A stretch of DNA of 64,000 nt from Maylandia zebra (Eukaryota; Chordata; Actinopteri; Cichliformes; Cichlidae). Positions 13,230 through 43,390 of the stretch are shown here, in pieces. Position 1 is the first letter of the stretch. The number at the start of each line of letters is the position of its first letter. A program made the position numbers and the translations under genes. The stretch lies in contig NC_135185.1 of assembly GCF_041146795.1 (NCBI RefSeq), positions 7,365,529 to 7,429,528 of the forward strand, in the 5' to 3' direction. The notes beneath the pieces were generated by a model. It did not search any database. It was given only the letters and a program-made list of their open reading frames with translations, and was not told the origin of the DNA.

Positions 13230-16200
13230 CACACACCAAGGGCCTTGCATCAGAATCAAACCTAGGCCACTACATTTAGCCTGCACAACCAGTTTGCGAC
13301 ACCAGCACCCCAGGAGCTTAGATCTAAATTAAATGCGGGCATGAGGTGGTATCTGTGTCAACAGAGCTGAAACAGATTTATTTATTCTCCGCAGCCTTTT
13401 GCCATAGCCACACTCACGCCAGCTGATAGAGGAATCCTAACTTTGTGTAGATTCAAACTTGAGTCAGACAGCAGTAGGACGGCTCCCCTCAGCAACAGGC
13501 AGCAGTTCAATATTCAAGCCAGAAAACAAGCCTTCACAGTAACAATTACTTATACTGCAGGTATATGTAAGACTCCATTCAAACAGAAGTGTTTTTCATT
13601 TAATGTCTAGTCAAATTTTTCTTATTGATGTTGACAGTTTATTTTTACTATAGAAATGCAGTTGCCATAGTGTTTCATGTTATGTGTGAAAACAATACAA
13701 GTTCACTTTTGTAAGAATCATATATGTCGGATGATTATGTTTGTTCTGTTTCTTTTGTGTCTTGGATTCTGTGCTCGTGATCGACCTGTAAATCAAGCAC
13801 TAGTTTAAAACAAAGCATAACACATTAACACAGGGTGTCAAGTGACATTAATGTGTGTGACACCAGTGATTACATGTTGTGGGACAATTTGCTGCTTTAA
13901 AGATCCATTCTGTAGTATTACCTTAAAAGGGATAGCAGTTTTTTTTTCTGTACTTCATAAACGATATTTATGAATATTACAAGCAGAGTTAGTACTATGA
14001 GGCAGATTTACTGACAGTAGTTGATTTTATTCTGGTTTTATTTGCATTTCTAATGTGGAATTGTGTAATGTTGTCTGTATGTTTTATAATAAATTAAAAA
14101 AAAAGCTCAAAAGCCAAAAGAAAATAACATGCTACCCATGAGGCCGATAGCAAGGAGAGATCAAAGACATAAACAGACAGTCAAACTGACTGACTGACTG
14201 ATTGATTGAAAGAAAAGCCTGCCAGACAGACTGAGACTGACAGCCACGCTGAGTCAGTGTCTGAGAATGAGAGGCAGAGGTGGAATGAGCAAGCAAGGGA
14301 AGCAGAGAGCGAGAAAGAGAGGGAGAGAAATGAAACATTAGAAAACATAAAGTTGAAAATGACTGTGTTAATTTACCTCTGATAACTGGTTCAGTGCCAG
14401 ACCACACACACGGACGATCAGATATAGATGTCTGCACATACACACACACACATATACACACACTGCATACCTGGATGGGTGGGCTCGATTGCTCGAGGCT
14501 ACAGTTGTAGTTGTAATTCGTCTCCATCGCAACAACAACGACTCATGGCTGACAATCAAAATACTGGAACAATTCTTCAAAGCTAATTAAAGTCTAATAA
14601 TCTTTTTATTCTGTAGTAACCATAAATTGGTAAATATGCAACTATTGAATTACATTAAATGCATTGCACGTCCAATAACCAAATCAGGTGGTGATATAAT
14701 TTTTTTTAATATTCAGAATGTTGTTGGGTGAATTACTCACAGATTCTGCAGATATACCAAACATTTCTGTAGCTAAATTAACTCATCATCATCCAAGGTG
14801 GGTAGTCAGTTTTAACCTGTAATTTCTAACTATTATATCCTTCCTAACTTGTAATTGGGAGAATATGACTCATGACTTAATTGGTGAGGAGCAGGAAAAT
14901 GTTATAAGGAGAGAGAAAAAATCCTCCATGCATGCTATTTCCCCACTTTACAGTAATGAACCCACGTGATCACTCTTCAGTCAGATCCCGAAGACATAAG
15001 GAAAAGAAACTCTTAGTAAGCATTTGTAAGCACTTTAATTACCATAATAGGTCTATTTCAGAGAAAATGGCCTTAATGATATAAAATTGTCATCCTGTTC
15101 AGTCAATAGACACTAACATTTTAGATATGGCAAGACATTTGTTCATGTAATTTACTGTTTAACATTCATTACATTTTTACATTTACTGTAAGTGCTTCAG
15201 AACCTAAAATGAACATTTGGTAACACATTCACGCTTCCAGCCAAATCTGAAACTTTTTTATCCTCACTGATGAGCGTCTCTGTTTTTCTAAAACATGGTC
15301 GTGTAGTTTTTGCTTGTACCTGCAGAGGGCAGTGCAGGCCTACAATTGTAAAAAAGTAACAAACTGTTACGTTGTCTCCCTCTGCGTGTCAATAGTGGTA
15401 AATCGTGACACTTCAACACGGATTCTCAAAATTTAACGCAATAAACCGAATTGTCTTTGCTCCAGGTAGCAAAAAGGTGTCACCAGCACATTATTTTCTA
15501 CATTATTATTTTATCAGAATATATAAATTATTTTTAAGGTAGAATAGAACAGCCCTTAATTGTCATTGTTCATGTACAATAAAATTATGGGTACTCCATG
15601 AAAACTGTGCAGAAGTAAAATTTAAAAAATCAAAATAGTAAAGATAGAAGAAATATACACAGTCAGGTAAGAGTGAAAGGTATATACAAGGTTTAACACA
15701 ACATGCCCCAGTTCCAGGTGATGATGTCAGGAAACACCTTGCAAACCGGTTACTACATCTATTACAACACTATTTATGCTTCAAGTTTTAAGAAGTCTCA
15801 GGCTTGAGCAGTGAGAATCTTATACTAGACAAAAATGGGACCAGACACTGGTCTCTCCTCAGTTCCCAGATGTTTATGGACTGTTGTTAAAAGTAGAAGG
15901 GATGTAATGGTAAACATCGCTGTTCAACTGTTTTCAGACTTGTTGGTGCCATCAAATTCAAAATTATCCTATTGTTAGTATTATTTTTAACGTTAAACCT
16001 CAGTTTAAGTATTTCATGTGCTTTCTGTGTTTTATGGTAAATTAAAAATGGGGTTATGAAATTTGCAAGTCATTGCATTCTGTTTTATTTTTATTTTCAT
16101 TTTACACACCATCCCGTTGTTTTTGGAGTTGGAGTTGTAGATTGGCAAAAGTTTTTAATGTATTTATAAATTTTCAAATTAGTGACGGGCCACTCGAATA

Positions 16201-18061
16201 CCCTGGTCTGGAGTACAAACTGTTACAGTTACATTTAAATCAAGTGTGCAGTTTTACATATATGTGAAATTTTATATAGATTTTCATATATGAATATATA
16301 TTTTAGTCTCATCCAGCTGCACACTTTGTAAATACTTCCTCCAAAGGAAATGTCTAATGGGATCACAGAGCGTGATGATAAATATGTGACCTTTTGAATA
16401 GCAGATGTTGTCCAAGGCCCAGACTCACAAAGCTCTACTACTAATACACTTACAATCACAAAACAATTCCCTTTACAGTAGATGAATGTGGCAGAGAGGG
16501 TATGCTTAGCCAAAGAAACTTACAGTGCAAATATGAAGACATTTATTCACATTAATTGTAAAAATCAATATGTTCTTTACGAGCATAAGGCATAGAGTCC
16601 AGTGAAGATCATAGACACAGGCTGCTGACTAAGGAGTAATGATACATAATAAGCTTGAGGGGACACAGACTACAACCTAATTACCAGGTCCTAAAGACCT
16701 TTGCTGAAACGAAAAACCTCAGTATATTTCCCTGTCTATAATGCCTGACTGTCTCCCCCCAAATCAGCCAACTAGAAACGTTCCCAGACATTCGGAGCAG
16801 GATAATTCTGTCCAAACTCCACCCAGTAGGAGTTTAAATTTAAGCAACCGAGAGCCTGGACAAGTATGCAAAGAAAAAAAAACAATTAAATACAACTAGA
16901 AACATAAGTGTAATATTAAGATCAAGGATTCAATACTTTTTTGCCATGTCATCGTTAGGAATTTGCCTCAGTGGGCCCATGTCTGACAATAATCACAGCA
17001 AAACACCTAATTATATCTGATATATGAGGGGATTTGTTAAGAAAACTACAATTAGTTCTCTGTGTGCACAGTACACAAACCTCTGTGTCAGATGACATCC
17101 TGATGTGAACCATGTGTTGACAACATCGAAGTGATTGTGCTTCTGCTGATTTTAGGCGGCATCATACATCACACAAAGACACAATTACATACCATTGCAA
17201 GTGGCTTTTACTGTAAATAGCAGTATCACGTTCCTGAGTTTCACTATCACTATCAATCTACTGTTACCTTTCTGTTAAAGCTTGGAGAGGGTTAATGTCT
17301 CCTTAGGTGCTGATGGTACAGACTTATCTTAACTGTGAGTTGAGTCAAAATGTACAGGAAATGGCCTAGACTGTCATTCTAAACACAGTACAGCCAAGTT
17401 TTTTTGAAAAAATGTTTTTTCATTGAAAGCAGCACTGCTCAGCTCGCCATGTCGTAAATTTCAAAGTTGAGAAACAAAGTGTTAAATCATCGAAGCATCT
17501 TCAAACCTACAAAGATATTTCATCCATTCTGTTTCTGATTTATATTTTTGCAATACTGTGCCTCTGCATATAGGATTTCCTTGGTAAGGGCGTAAATTAC
17601 GAATTGTGTCTTTTTGCAGTGGGTATGTTTAAAGTCTGAGCCAAGATGCCGAAGCTTTGCGCATATTTTCAACACATGCTGGAATTCCTGCCTCAAAAAC
17701 TGCTTTGCAATGCATTTTCTCGCCATATTTTCCTGCATCTCTTACAGAAATCAAAGAGGAACACGATGTTTTCTTCTGAGTGTTGTGTTTATGAACCTGA
17801 AGTTATAAGAAGCCAATTAAAGCATGAGTTTCAAAAACTACTGCTACTATATACTACATACTTTGCTCATCTTCATTTAAAGATCAACTCAATAATATGA
17901 CTGTATCAGGAAAAGTCACACATAGGAATTCCAAGCAAAGACAATGGCAAAAAAATAAAAGCCATGCAAAAAAGTAACGACCTCAAGAACATGTTTTATG
18001 TTTTCCTGTTTTTCATTCCAGGAAACAGAGAATGGGAGGATGGTCCGACTCCCCCTTGTGC
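13230..18061. other. No gene recognised; simple repeats and repeat remnants
   Basis: Mostly A/T-rich sequence. A run of GACT/GATT units and a CA-rich tract (about 14185-14210 and 14437-14462) account for the longest open frames, which are low complexity. A dispersed-repeat remnant is listed separately at 15538-15700. A CTCF-like motif lies at 15319-15332. No exon could be supported. Confidence 0.5.
15538..15700 (+). repeat. Dispersed fish repeat remnant (TAGAATAGAACAGCC type)
   Basis: The block starts GTAGAATAGAACAGCCCTTAATTGTCATTG and continues with CATGTACAATAAAATTATGG, then A-rich sequence and a TATACAAGG-type end. This matches my memory of a common fish dispersed repeat tail of the form AGAATAGCCTTTATTGTCATTGTACA. 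Boundaries are approximate and the family name is unknown to me. Confidence 0.45.
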
Positions 18062-18108
18062 TTTGCGTAATATTGGCTTCCTTTGTTCCAAATGAAAGCC
18101 TTTAAAAA
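18062..18108 (+). promoter_or_regulatory. Core promoter of cfd: C/EBP-like site, inverted CCAAT, TATA-like box
   Basis: TTTGCGTAAT at 18062-18071 matches the C/EBP consensus RTTGCGYAAY at nine of ten positions. ATTGG, an inverted CCAAT box, follows at 18072-18076. TTTAAAAA at 18101-18108 is about 40 bases upstream of the start codon at 18148, in place for a TATA-like element with a short leader. C/EBP factors are known activators of liver acute-phase genes and of mammalian adipsin, which fits the downstream gene. That the site is used is inference. Confidence 0.5.
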
Positions 18109-18147
18109 CAGCACACATGCTCGTTCTGTATCAGTTAAAGCGACATC

Positions 18148-19610
18148 ATGGTGTCAAAGGTGCTCGTGGGTGCTGCTGTTTTTGTTGTCGCCCTCATTTC
18201 AGAGAGTACGTTTGTGCTGCTTTATCTGTGTTTTTTGGTGCAACATTTCAGATGTTATTTTTCTGCTATTAATATTTTGCGCGTCTGTAAAAGAAAAATA
18301 TGCTTCTTCATCTCAGGTGCGGGCATAATCGGAGGCAGGGAGGCAGCGCCGCATTCTCGGCCCTACATGGCCTCCATCCAGGTGCCAGAAGGGGAGAATC
18401 TGAAACATGAATGCGGAGGCTTTGTGGTAGCAGATCAGTGGGTGATGACTGCAGTGCACTGTCTACCTAACGGGTAAGGCAACATTTTTTACAGTGTAAC
18501 AAATGTATGGAAACATTTGCAAGATCAGAATCATATTAGCATGATATTTTCCATTTAAAGCTGGTGCTGTTTGGATTGTGTTTGTTTGTATTTGCTTGGG
18601 CAATAATCTCTCCTGTGCTTGTTCAAGTTTCATGTTTAAATTTGCTCAATGGCTCTACAAAAGCATTTAGAGTTTGCTTTTATGTAGTAGATAACTCTTT
18701 TTCTTGATGATTATTCAATAATATAACACTATTGTGCTCTTTTTTAAGACCAGATGGAAGGAAGGTGATGCTCGGTGTCCATTCTCTGAGTGAACCTGAA
18801 GAGACAAAGCAAATCTTTGACATTTTGGAACTTCACAATCACCAAGATTTTGACCCAAGTAATTATGACAATGATATTGCTTTAATTAAGGTAAGTGCAT
18901 ATGCTATGCCCTTATACTATCTGAATACTCAGAAACAAGAGTCTATAATAGTAAACCAAAACAGTGATATAGTTGGAATCATTATCTGTGGGGGCTTTTG
19001 CAGCTGGATCGTCCATTTAACATTTCCGAAGCGGTTAAAGCGGTGGAATTTCTGCGTGCTGGAGGCACAAACCCCGACACCGGTAACGAGGTCGAAACAG
19101 CTGGCTGGGGATCGGTTGACAACCTGGGGGCCAGACCAGATAAACTCAAAGAGGTGACTGTCGAGGTGATTAGCCCAGATCGGTGCAGACGCAGCGACTA
19201 CTTTGGTAGAAAGTTCACCACTAACATGATATGTGCACATAAAGTATGCGCAAACCCCTGTGACCAACCACATAAGAATGAGGACAGTTGTGATGTAAGT
19301 TTTACTTCCTTTTATTCTACTAAACATAAATGATGAAACGTGAAAACAGTTGTTAGACAGCTGGCTTAGATTGCATTACTGATCCTAAACTTGTGCTTTT
19401 TTTTCCTGCTTCTTTGTTGTGGTCATTCAGGGGGACTCTGGGGGTCCTCTGCTCTATAATGGCGTTGTGGTGGGCATCACCTCAAATGGCGGAAAAAAGT
19501 GCGGCCAAACAAAAAAGCCTGGAATTTATACTATCATCTCTCACTACACTCAATGGATTGACAACATCATGAATCCACAGCCAGCCGCAGCAGAAGAGCA
19601 GAGCGCATAA
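18148..19610 (+). CDS. cfd: Complement factor D (adipsin-like serine protease), 5 exons, 275 aa
   Basis: Factor D is the serine protease that cleaves factor B bound to C3b and so starts the alternative complement pathway in plasma. Exons are 18148-18205, 18317-18473, 18749-18890, 19004-19294 and 19431-19610; they chain in frame with GT-AG borders. The first 20 or so residues are a signal peptide, and the mature chain starts IIGGREA at residue 23 with almost no propeptide. The triad is complete: His67 in TAVHC, Asp114 in DNDIAL, Ser219 in GDSGGP. Asp213 corresponds to chymotrypsin Asp189, which gives trypsin-like specificity for arginine. Fish factor D signatures include [22 protein letters not shown] and [13 protein letters not shown]. 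Odd points are TAVHC instead of TAAHC, and a stretch before the catalytic serine ([10 protein letters not shown]) with two extra cysteines. A granzyme-like protease is the alternative, but the overall pattern fits factor D better. Confidence 0.88.
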
Positions 19611-19889
19611 ATGAAAGCAGATGTTACATTCAAGTTTTTAGCTACAGCTGACTATGCATCTGTCACAGTGTTTTTTATATATACATATATGATTAATGCA
19701 TGTCTGTAGGAGCAGTTCATCAATGTGTGGCAAATGACAAAAACATATGTAAACGTCTTTATTTTTTTCTACTGCTCCTGATTGCTCCCTCTATGGGCGT
19801 CGCCATAGGGAATTGTCTGCCTCCATTTTACCCTCTCTAGCATCATCATAACAATCACATAATGTAGCACTTTGCTGTATTATGGAATT

Positions 19890-19895
19890 AATAAA
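19890..19895 (+). terminator. Poly(A) signal of cfd
   Basis: AATAAA lies about 280 bases after the cfd stop codon, which is a normal 3' UTR length. The tetranucleotide repeat begins about 40 bases later, so cleavage is probably just before it. Confidence 0.55.
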
Positions 19896-19934
19896 AACGT
19901 AGTACATGTCTCGTGTTATACCTGTACCTTGCAG

Positions 19935-19935
<1 letters not shown>

Positions 19936-20006
<71 letters not shown>

Positions 20007-20026
20007 TGATTGATTGATTGATTGAT

Positions 20027-20059
<33 letters not shown>
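19936..20059 (+). repeat. Compound (GATA)n-(GATT)n microsatellite
   Basis: About 17 GATA units run to 20005 and pass directly into about 14 GATT units, with one GATC interruption near 20026. The array starts about 40 bases beyond the cfd poly(A) signal. Such long, nearly pure arrays are usually length-polymorphic. Confidence 0.95.
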
Positions 20060-21592
20060 CTACCTAAAATAAGATTGTATTACTGGGCATCCCAGCTCAG
20101 AACAGTAGTAGAGATGAAGAGATTGGTTATGTTAAACAGAACTCCAGGAATGCCAGGAATATTAATATCTACAGTGCAATGTCTTAGTCAACAGTCTCAG
20201 AGGAAAATTAACGTAATACACGGGTTAAACAAACACTGCAGGTATGGAATGCAGTGCATGCAATTAAAGGGGAAAGTAGCAGGTCATGGACCATGCTTAC
20301 TGTTCACTAGGAAATATCAAGTGTCCCCCCTCTGTACTTGTTATTTTTAATAGAAGATAGGCCAAAAGTTAAGAATAAACCAATTATTTGATGGAAACGT
20401 GTTCACATTATCTACTCCAGGAAAAAATAATTGGCTTACTCCTAGGTGACTTATGTATAGACATCTAAAAATTAGACATCACATCACTAAACACACTGAC
20501 TGTGGCGTTCTGAAAAAGGATCCAACCAATATCGAATTATGATTTCATCTACGTATTCCAACAATAAAACATATATGTATTTTAAAAAGTGAGTGACAGA
20601 GATATCAGAAAATGCCAGATATATTATACAGCTTTAATTACTTTAACTTATAAGAAGATGGACACTTATCATTGCTGTCACTTATCAGCTTTGTTCTATC
20701 AATAGTTTATATATCTGTTTGTAGCTAAACTATATTTCAAATGAAGCCAACCCTGAAAGTCAGTCGGTGCCTTTTCCTCTTGTTTAGTTTTGTTTAATAC
20801 TACCTGTAAGTTGTGCTATTGGCAATAAAGTTCCAAATGTACTTTGTGAGTAGAAAGACAAACAATAATAGATCAGACTAACTGAAAATATGGTTAAAAG
20901 CCAAAGTTTACAATGTTGGAACACAACACCAAGATGTCATCTAAACAATTTATGCATCACTGTTGTAATTTTAATACATGTGTGTCAGCTTATTGGCAAG
21001 TGGAAACATTTGTAAAATTGTCTTCAAGTCTCAGGCAATCAAGACAACAACAACAACAACAGATCTCATAAACTTTCCAGTCTTCATACCAGTGGTGAGG
21101 AAGTCCAAAAGCAAATAAAAAGAGCACATGTACTTTTTCTTTTCCTCCTTTCACTGGTCTGTGCAGACAAGCAGGTATGTGAGTAGTTCCCAACATGCTC
21201 CACTGATTTGTTTAGCTTGATCAAAACCACACCATCACCCCCGCCATTGTGTTCTACCAAGAGGCTCACATTTCTAAAAGACAGTACATCTTAACAGTCA
21301 TTTAAAGGTATTCATAGCTAGTTAACTTAAAATACAAAGGTTATAAAGACAATAAAAAAGATTACAAGGACATTTTCTGCAAGTGATTCAACCTTCAAAA
21401 GCAAACCATACTACCACATGAGTATCAAATAAAGGAAACAAATGTTTAATGTAATTCAATCCAATTTAAAACATCTACACTAACACTTTTTTTTTTACCA
21501 AACAGGAAGTTTAAGAAAGGTTCAAGGCTCTAGGGTACATCATTGTACTGCTTTTCCATCTGCAGTGTTCCCCTTTTTATAAGAAAGAGAAG
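20060..21592. other. Intergenic region between cfd and the GIMAP gene
   Basis: No exon is supported. A 98-codon plus-strand frame at 20054-20350 has no domain, no splice context and ordinary composition, and I do not count it as a gene. A short CAA repeat lies near 21043-21060. The right end should hold the 3' UTR of the minus-strand GIMAP gene. Confidence 0.45.
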
Positions 21593-23697
21593 TTAATTTT
21601 CTCTTAATAAGTAGTTCACTTCCAGTGCTCCTTCCTTCCTCTCTTCAATCACTTTGTTTCGTTCCTGCAGCTCCTGCAAAGAAAATCTCTTCACTATGTG
21701 GGGGTGTCCTCCATGTGAGGCAACCAGTTTACTGATCCCAGACAGCAAATCTTTCACCTGAGGATAGCTCAAAGCATTCTGGGATTTTATAATGTTTAGC
21801 TCATAATAACGGCTCCCGCACTTCCGGACAAGATCCTGCAGAGCTGAATGAGCACCAGCAACATAGTTGTTGATTTTCTGAGGCCTGCACTTGTTGTTGT
21901 CGAATTGAACGAACAACACGATGGCATGCTCTGCGAATTCTCGTCCAAAGATCTTCTGGAGGTGTCCGAACATCTCGCACTCTCCCTGAGTGAAGCGTCC
22001 CACCTGGAGCACCAGCAGGAAAACATGGGGCCCAGGTACGGCCAGAGCCAGGCAGTCCTTCACCAGCTCTACATTCTCCACCCCGTCTTCATCCCACAGC
22101 TCAGGGGTGTCGACGAGGATGAGCTTCCTCCCTGCTGCGTATACCTCCTTTCTCTCGCAAAATACAGTCAGTAGGGCCGGTTCATGAGTGGATCCGTTAA
22201 TTGAGTACTGGCTACCTGCTCTCTCTAGGATTACATTCAGAGCAGAAGACTTACCGCTGCCACTGAGACCAAGAAAGATCACAGAGATCTTATTCTTTTC
22301 ATCATCTGAAAGCCAAAAATGAAATGGAAAATGACTGTTAGAAAACACCTACAGAAAATTAGACCATACAACTCTTATGAAAATGTTGAAAATATGATTA
22401 CACACTAGCTACAGCCCCAATATTATAATATCTATAACTTGTGGAGGGCCATTTCCCCTGTTGGGGTCTATATCATGTTCTTCTGGTTTTACATGTGTCA
22501 AACTGAATTGTAACACTAAATATTATAACAATATCCATATAAAAATGTAACTCTATCACCCCCTAGGGGCAATTAACATCACTTTTACCTCTTCCAGTAG
22601 ATGCTGGACGATGTATTCACCACTCTTTGGTGTACAGGGAAGTTATAGGTCTGTATTTTTATTCATCTTGACAACTTTAGTTTTAAAACACCAGAACAAA
22701 TGGAAATAGCTCTTACCATCAGGGGTACTGATCTGAAGTTGCAACATGGCTCTGTGGCTTCTTACAGCCTCCTCAAGGTTCTGTCTTTTTGCCTCATACT
22801 GCTTTTGTTCAGCTCCCTCCTTCTTTCTTTCCTCATCGTGCTTTGCATTCAGCTCCTCCAGCTCCTTGGCTCTTCTCTGCTCCTGTTGTTGAAGTAGCTG
22901 CATGAAAGCTTGCTCCTTCTCTTCTGCCTCGCGTACTTTCATTTTCAGCATGTTCATGGCCGAGTCTTCTGTCCTACGTTTCATGGATTCACTTAGCATG
23001 CTTTCAGTGTAACCTGTGACGCCATTTTCAGTCATCAGGTAGTCAACCATCTCGAGCAGGGTGTGCAGCCCGCCACCCAGAGCAGAGGACCTAACTCGGC
23101 AGTACCTGCCATCACATACATTTATCAAATCTAGCAGGGCGTCATCTAATGTGTCAACAACCTTTCCATCTTCCACAGAGAGGACAATTAAGTATTTTAA
23201 AGCCTCAGCTCCAAAGTGGGCCTGAAGGATCCCTGTCAGTCTTTGTTCTCTCATTGTGTAACAGCCACCTTGGATCAGCAACAGAAATGTTCTGATTTCC
23301 TCTGTGCAAGACTTGAAACAGCTATCGATTGTCTCACAGATGCTCTCCTCTGTCATGTTTTCCTTTAACTCTGCATAGTGCAAGCTGATCGAACGATCCT
23401 CCACAGTCAAATCACAGACTTGGTTTGATCCCACAGATCTAAAACTTAACTTGTGACTTTCATCCTCAGAGCTATCCTGAGCCAGAGATTTCAGAGCAGA
23501 CCATTCTTCCATCATTGATATGACCACCATCATCTCTCTTATATCTGTTACATTTTCTGTCAAACAAAACAATAACAACTTTTCAGTACACAAACCAACA
23601 CATCCTTAGGATCTAACGTTTAAAATAATTTGCAACTATTTAGTCAATGATTTGACCTCATAGTAAAAGAAAAATACGATTACTCACTCCTAGCCAT
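21593..23697 (-). CDS. GIMAP-family (AIG1) GTPase with degenerate first domain, 3 exons, 520 aa
   Basis: GIMAP/IAN proteins are GTPases mainly of lymphocytes, often on internal membranes, that act in cell survival and defence; the substrate is GTP. Exons are 23688-23697, 22717-23556 and 21593-22305; the ten-base first exon encodes MAR and one base, and all joins keep frame. Residues 1 to about 200 resemble an AIG1 domain (FLLLIQGG, LKYLIVLSVEDG, DGRYCRV) but have no P-loop. Residues about 205-275 are a charged coiled coil rich in E, K, Q and R. Residues about 285-520 form a second AIG1 domain with G1 GLSGSGKSS, a candidate G2 threonine in STHEPALL, and G3 written DTPELW in place of DTPG. The usual TRxD of G4 is missing (FVQFDNNKC there). 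A conserved KCGSRYYELN segment follows. Fish have many GIMAP genes in clusters; only this one is in the window. The numbered subfamily cannot be assigned. Confidence 0.88.
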
Positions 23698-24922
23698 GTC
23701 TTTTGCAGGTGCTCCAGCAAGTCTGCACTAAGATTCTTGTCAGCTCAAGATAACACCTGAAACTAGACACTCAGGCTCTGAAACAAGCATTATAAAGGAA
23801 AAAGGTAAAACAGGTAAAAGGTAAAACAGGATGCTTCTGGATTACAACATGTGGCACTACAAGTTCAACTGTCAAGGAAGTGCATTCCACCGTTCACGCC
23901 TGGATGAACATGTATTTTCCTTGTGCTTCACTTTAGGTTTGAGAATACAAAAGAAAAAAAGCATTACTTCAAATAATTTTGGTGCACAAAGCAGTTTTCC
24001 ATGCTAAACTTTAAAATTCAGTAAAGACTTGATCTTAACACAACAGGCCTAAGATAACGTGCTTCCGCCTAAGATGGAAGCGCTCATAATGTCAGTGTCT
24101 GCACAAGGTGAACATTTTAAATGGAACCATTGTGGGAATTTGCAAACACATAATCAGCTTGCCTGATCCGGTTTCCCTTTCCTACTTTAATCATTTACTG
24201 CCCTTTGCACCATGGAGCAGTCTGCAAGACATCCGGTAATTGTTTTTGTTTTTTTTAATCTGGATAACAGCTGAATCAGCCACACTGCAGACCGTCAAGA
24301 AACATAAGTTTACTTTGGAGTCATGGCATGCCAAATATACTGTGGTTCAACAGCCTGTGAACACTTCATCTCCGATGAATTACTACTAATAAAAATTCCA
24401 AGGAAGAAAATCCCCAAGAAACCATTAAATGAGCAGTAATAACACATAGCTATATTATAACACGCCACGTTAGAATAAAGACACACTACAATATGCAGCT
24501 GTTTTCCCCCGTACGTGATCGCAGAAGGATTGCAGCATCACTAGAAGCTGCGTGAAACTGCCAGCTGCTGTCAAAACGGCCCAAAACAAGACCGTACTAA
24601 GACGTGACAACGGGGGCATCGTCTGTTAAAACCCGAAAATTTTATTTCTTATAATGGATTGGTGTGTCCGACACGACGCGAAATACTATAAAACTGTGTC
24701 GGGAGTAAATCAAATCATAATCTTATATTGTAAAGTTTGCCCGGAAGTACTTATATGCTGGTTTAGTAACCCCCCCAATTATTGAAATCGTTCGCTCCGT
24801 TGCTATGCTATCTTCTGTAGACACTCTCCAGGGTGATGGAGAAGAAAATGTAGTTACACGGCCCGATACGGAAAAATACGCAACGCTTTGTCGGTTTTGT
24901 GTGAACGGTGACAACAATTACA
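23698..24922. other. Divergent intergenic region between the GIMAP gene and DNAAF9
   Basis: The two start codons lie about 1.2 kb apart on opposite strands. No TATA box is evident before either gene. GTTGCTATGC at 24799-24808 resembles an RFX/X-box half site and lies about 115 bases before the DNAAF9 start codon. No coding sequence is seen in between. Confidence 0.5.

Positions 24923-43390
<18,468 letters not shown>

Noticed and set aside
14132-14580. Minus-strand open frames of 131 and 70 codons
   Set aside because: They translate CA/TG and GACT simple repeats; composition is low-complexity and no domain or splice context is visible.
18929-19327. Minus-strand open frame of 132 codons
   Set aside because: Antisense shadow of cfd exon 4, which has matching protein family evidence on the plus strand.
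19936-20059. Regular repeats considered as a CRISPR-like array
   Set aside because: Units are four bases long with no spacers; this is a microsatellite in a vertebrate genome.
21848-22187. Plus-strand open frames of 65-108 codons
   Set aside because: Antisense shadows of the P-loop domain exon of the GIMAP gene.
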